Part shown: piece after piece, positions 62,122 to 64,000 of the stretch
How positions within the stretch are numbered: position 1 is the stretch's first letter
How the letters are laid out: each line of letters opens with the position of its first letter
NCBI GenBank assembly: GCA_945861785.1
Contig: CAMAWD010000020.1
Span: 1-64,000, forward strand
Length of the DNA stretch: 64,000 nt
Direction: 5' to 3'
Origin: Rhodoferax sp. OV413
GTDB taxonomy: Bacteria > Pseudomonadota > Gammaproteobacteria > Burkholderiales > Burkholderiaceae_C
Translations under genes and position numbers: made by a program
The notes under the pieces: generated by a model
Seen by the model: only the letters and a program-made list of their open reading frames with translations
Database searches by the model: none
What the model was told of the DNA's origin: nothing

Positions 62122-62955
62122 TTGTCGACAACGCCACTTCCATCGCCGCAGACACTCCAGCTCGAACAGCACGGGCGTGTCACGGTCGTCTGGCTTAACC
62201 GGCCCGACAAGCTCAACGCGATCAGCCGCCTGATGCTGGACGAGATCGTTGCGGTGCTGCGCGCCCTGGCGCAGGACGACGCGACGCGCGTCATCGTCCT
62301 GGCCGGACGCGGTGCCTCGTTCTGTTCAGGCTTCGATATCGAGCGCGGTGGTCCCGGCTTTGGCTGGGCCCCCGACCCGGTCAGCGATGCGATCGGTCTC
62401 GAGAACCGGCTGGGCCACTTCCTCGAGGTCTGGGACAGTCCCAAGCCGGTGGTTGCCGCGGTGCATGGCAACTGCCTGGCGGCCGCAACCATGCTTTGCA
62501 CGCTTGCCGATCTGACCATCGTGGCGAGCGACGCACGCATTGGGTATTCCACGATACCGCTGGGCGGCGGATTCCTCGAGCCGCTCTGGGTGCATCTGGT
62601 CGGTCCCAAGCGGGCCAAGCAGATGGCCCTGATCCCCGGGCACACCATCAGTGGCGCCACGGCCGCCGATTGGGGGTGGGCCAACTACGCGATTGCTCCA
62701 GAGCGCCTGCTGGAAGAGGCGCTGGATGTGGCAACCCGCATGTCGCGCCTTCCCCCGGACGTCGCGCGATTGCGCAAACAGGCCATCAACCGCATGGTCG
62801 AACTGACCGGCTTCCGGGAGGGCCTGCGCATGGGCGCCCAGACCGATGCCGTTTTGCACCAGTCTCCCGCCGTGCAAATGCTGCGCAGAGTGATCGGCGA
62901 ATGTGGCTTGAAGGAGGCTGTCCATCGCTTCCAAGCCGGTGAGTTGGAGAATTGA
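62122..62955 (+). CDS. Enoyl-CoA hydratase/isomerase family protein
   Basis: TTG start; GRVTVVWLNRPDKLNAISRLMLDEIV...VIVLAGRGASFCSGFDIERGG...KPVVAAVHGNCLAAATMLCTLADLTIVASDARIGYS. Confidence 0.9.
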   Translation: MSTTPLPSPQTLQLEQHGRVTVVWLNRPDKLNAISRLMLDEIVAVLRALAQDDATRVIVLAGRGASFCSGFDIERGGPGFGWAPDPVSDAIGLENRLGHFLEVWDSPKPVVAAVHGNCLAAATMLCTLADLTIVASDARIGYSTIPLGGGFLEPLWVHLVGPKRAKQMALIPGHTISGATAADWGWANYAIAPERLLEEALDVATRMSRLPPDVARLRKQAINRMVELTGFREGLRMGAQTDAVLHQSPAVQMLRRVIGECGLKEAVHRFQAGELEN

Positions 62956-62985
62956 GATGCCACACAGAGCGGCAAGGGTGATGGA

Positions 62986-64000
62986 ATGAGCAACGTGGAG
63001 CTTGAAGCGTTCTCCGAATGGCTTGAGCATTTATACGACCCTCGCTCGGTTGCCGTGGTCGGCGCTTCAGATGACATCAAGCTACCGGGCGGCCGAGTGC
63101 TTCAGTTTTTGCTTGGCTACGGCTACAAAGGCGCGGTCTATCCTGTCAATCCAAACCGCGCCGAGGTGCAGGGACGCAAGGCCTACAGGTCGTTGCTGGA
63201 GTTGCCCGAGCGCGTGGACTGTGCCATCGTGCTCGTATCTGCGGCGGCTTCGGTCGGCGTGCTCGAACAATGCGCTGCGCTGAAGGTGCCGGTGGTCATG
63301 TTCGGGAATTCGGGCTTTGCCGAAACCGGGCCCGAGGGTGCCGTGCTTCAAGCCAGGGTCAGCGAGATCGCCCAGGGAGCAGGCATTCGCCTGATCGGGC
63401 CGAACACCAACGGCATCATCAATTCCCGCAACGGCTTCACCGCGACTTTCTCCCCGGTATTGGACCAGCAGGGCCTGGTACTCCACGACGGCCCGGTCGC
63501 GATCGTGTCGCAGAGCGGCGCGGTAGGGGCGTCCCTGTACTACGACGGCCAACGCTCAGGGCTACCGGTCGGCCGCTTGTATAACTCGGGCAACGAGATC
63601 GGCATCACGCTTGAGATGGTGGTGGATGCCATGCTCGACTCCCCGGCGAACATCACCACTGTGTTGTGTTACGTCGAGGGCTTGCGCCGTCCGGACCTTT
63701 TCGTGAAGGCTGCGCGCAAGGCCACGCTGCTCGGAAAGCGCATTGTGCTTCTGAAGAGCGGCGTGACCGCTGCCGGCGCCCAGGCCGCGGCCGCGCATAC
63801 GGCCAGCCTGGCAGGGGAAGACCGCGTGTATGACGGCGTGCTGCACCAACTGGGCGTGGCACGCGCGCGCGGCTTTGCCCACCTGCTCGATATCGGGCGC
63901 GTGCTCGTGGCCTACCCCCGCCCCTTCGGCCGACGGGCGTCAATTGCCTCGATCTCGGGCGGGGTTGGCATCATGCTGACTGACGCGCTGGAGCGTGCCG
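62986..64000 (+). CDS. NDP-forming acyl-CoA synthetase / CoA-binding protein (runs off window)
   Basis: LYDPRSVAVVGASDDIKLPGGRVLQFLLGYGYKGAVYPVNPNRAEVQGRKAYRSLLELPERVDCAIVLVSAA; VAIVSQSGAVGASLY. Confidence 0.9.
   Translation, partial: MSNVELEAFSEWLEHLYDPRSVAVVGASDDIKLPGGRVLQFLLGYGYKGAVYPVNPNRAEVQGRKAYRSLLELPERVDCAIVLVSAAASVGVLEQCAALKVPVVMFGNSGFAETGPEGAVLQARVSEIAQGAGIRLIGPNTNGIINSRNGFTATFSPVLDQQGLVLHDGPVAIVSQSGAVGASLYYDGQRSGLPVGRLYNSGNEIGITLEMVVDAMLDSPANITTVLCYVEGLRRPDLFVKAARKATLLGKRIVLLKSGVTAAGAQAAAAHTASLAGEDRVYDGVLHQLGVARARGFAHLLDIGRVLVAYPRPFGRRASIASISGGVGIMLTDALERA

Overview
The window looks like a GC-rich betaproteobacterial chromosome segment, probably order Burkholderiales. This is inferred from gene content and order; no search was run. 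Most of it is core metabolism and housekeeping: pstB(3' end)-phoU-phoB-phoR; rpmE2/rho/trxA; an AddAB-like helicase-nuclease; 4.5S RNA and dnaX-ybaB-recR; mltD/methyltransferase/rnhA; an RND efflux adaptor and permease; moaA/moeA; SDR and aldehyde dehydrogenases; a membrane pyrophosphatase divergent from soluble ppa; nadE/glnK; an ECF sigma-DUF3619-DUF3106-RDD operon; ilvBHC-pssA-leuA; pbpG; and an IclR-bpt-aat block. From about 53.3 kb to the end there is an accessory catabolic cluster: Bug receptors, HpcH/HpaI aldolase, amidohydrolase, a flavin reductase-MarR fusion, two acyl-CoA dehydrogenases, a luciferase-like monooxygenase, an alpha/beta hydrolase, an enoyl-CoA hydratase and an NDP-forming acyl-CoA synthetase. 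The most notable points are: (i) an A9 slippery run in dnaX with stop codons close behind in both alternative frames; (ii) a leuA attenuator with a Leu-rich leader peptide and a 10-bp terminator stem; (iii) mobA apparently reduced to a 21-aa stub between moaA and moeA; (iv) a decayed integrase and SRAP segment next to the 4.5S RNA gene; (v) an ECF-sigma operon that could be an envelope-sensing system; (vi) a low-complexity insertion of about 100 aa in the RND adaptor; and (vii) the catabolic cluster, whose substrate is unknown. No CRISPR array, tRNA, rRNA or intact mobile element was recognised.
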